A stretch of 6,646 bases of DNA, from positions 1-6,646 of the forward strand of contig JAGRJB010000382.1 in NCBI GenBank assembly GCA_020442965.1, read 5' to 3'. Under the pieces are notes generated by a model. That model was not told the origin of the DNA and did not search any database. It saw only the letters and a list, made by a program, of their open reading frames with translations. This document shows positions 6,529 to 6,646 of the stretch, one piece after another; the first letter of the stretch is position 1; each line of letters opens with the position of its first letter. Both the position numbers and the translations under genes were made by a program. This DNA is from Pseudomonadales bacterium. GTDB lineage: Bacteria > Pseudomonadota > Gammaproteobacteria > Steroidobacterales > Steroidobacteraceae.

Positions 6529-6646
6529 ATGCCACGTCGCTGCCACTGCCCGCGATCCAGCCTCTTGTTCACGCTGGCAGCGGTACTGGCCGCGCTGTTC
6601 CTCTGTGCAATGCCCGTCGGCGCCGGCACGGCGCGCGCCGACGATC
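6529..6646 (+). CDS. N-terminus of an exported protein (3' end outside window)
   Basis: Only the first 39 codons are in the window. The ATG at 6529 is preceded by AGGA with 6-bp spacing. The encoded sequence is a clear Sec signal peptide: a basic n-region (R3, R4, R9), a hydrophobic core of about residues 12-32 (LLFTLAAVLAALFLCAM), and a signal peptidase I site after A37 (motif A35-R36-A37, followed by D38 D39). The n-region also holds two Cys (C5, C7), which is unusual, but no lipobox with a following Cys was seen. The protein is predicted to be periplasmic or secreted. Nothing of the mature protein is visible, so no function can be given. Confidence 0.75.
   Translation, partial: MPRRCHCPRSSLLFTLAAVLAALFLCAMPVGAGTARADD

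Overview
The window looks like a chromosomal segment from a GC-rich gammaproteobacterium. The main reason is the gene order on the plus strand: mltB, rlpA, dacC (PBP5/6 type), a D-amino-acid aminotransferase and ybeD (DUF493). This order is known from the cell-elongation and peptidoglycan cluster of many gammaproteobacteria, where rodA/mrdA usually lie upstream and lipB-lipA downstream. Assignment to a family or genus is not possible by reading alone. No mobile element, CRISPR array, tRNA or rRNA was seen.

Positions 1-4317 (plus strand) hold five closely packed genes. They are the 3' part of a membrane-bound lytic transglycosylase B, the lipoprotein RlpA (double-psi beta-barrel plus SPOR), a D,D-carboxypeptidase, a PLP-dependent fold-type IV aminotransferase and a small YbeD-like regulatory protein. 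mltB and rlpA are 3 bp apart. dacC has its own Shine-Dalgarno sequence and a probable promoter in the 109-bp gap after rlpA. dat starts 9 bp after dacC with a GTG and is probably translationally coupled. Together they remodel peptidoglycan: glycan-strand cleavage (MltB, RlpA), trimming of the terminal D-Ala of stem peptides (DacC), and interconversion of D-Ala, D-Glu and keto acids (Dat). Dat could reuse or supply the D-amino acids used or released by the pathway.

Positions 4343-6406 (minus strand) form a separate convergent unit. In transcription order it has a 100-aa helical protein of unknown function with a strong Shine-Dalgarno and GTG start, possibly a very small 45-aa ORF, a GlcG/HbpS-family protein, and a 400-aa SAM-dependent methyltransferase with a long uncharacterised N-terminal region. 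The last two are 12 bp apart and probably coupled. The function of this unit is not known to me; it is the least explained part of the window. It lies where lipB-lipA would be expected, so the conserved cluster ends at ybeD here.

Positions 6407-6528 are a divergent intergenic region that should carry promoters for the minus-strand unit and for a plus-strand gene starting at 6529. Only the signal peptide of that last gene is in the window. Overall the region is mostly ordinary housekeeping. The better leads are the aminotransferase with Asp at the position normally held by the PLP-anchoring Glu, the loss of lipBA linkage, and the orphan methyltransferase operon.
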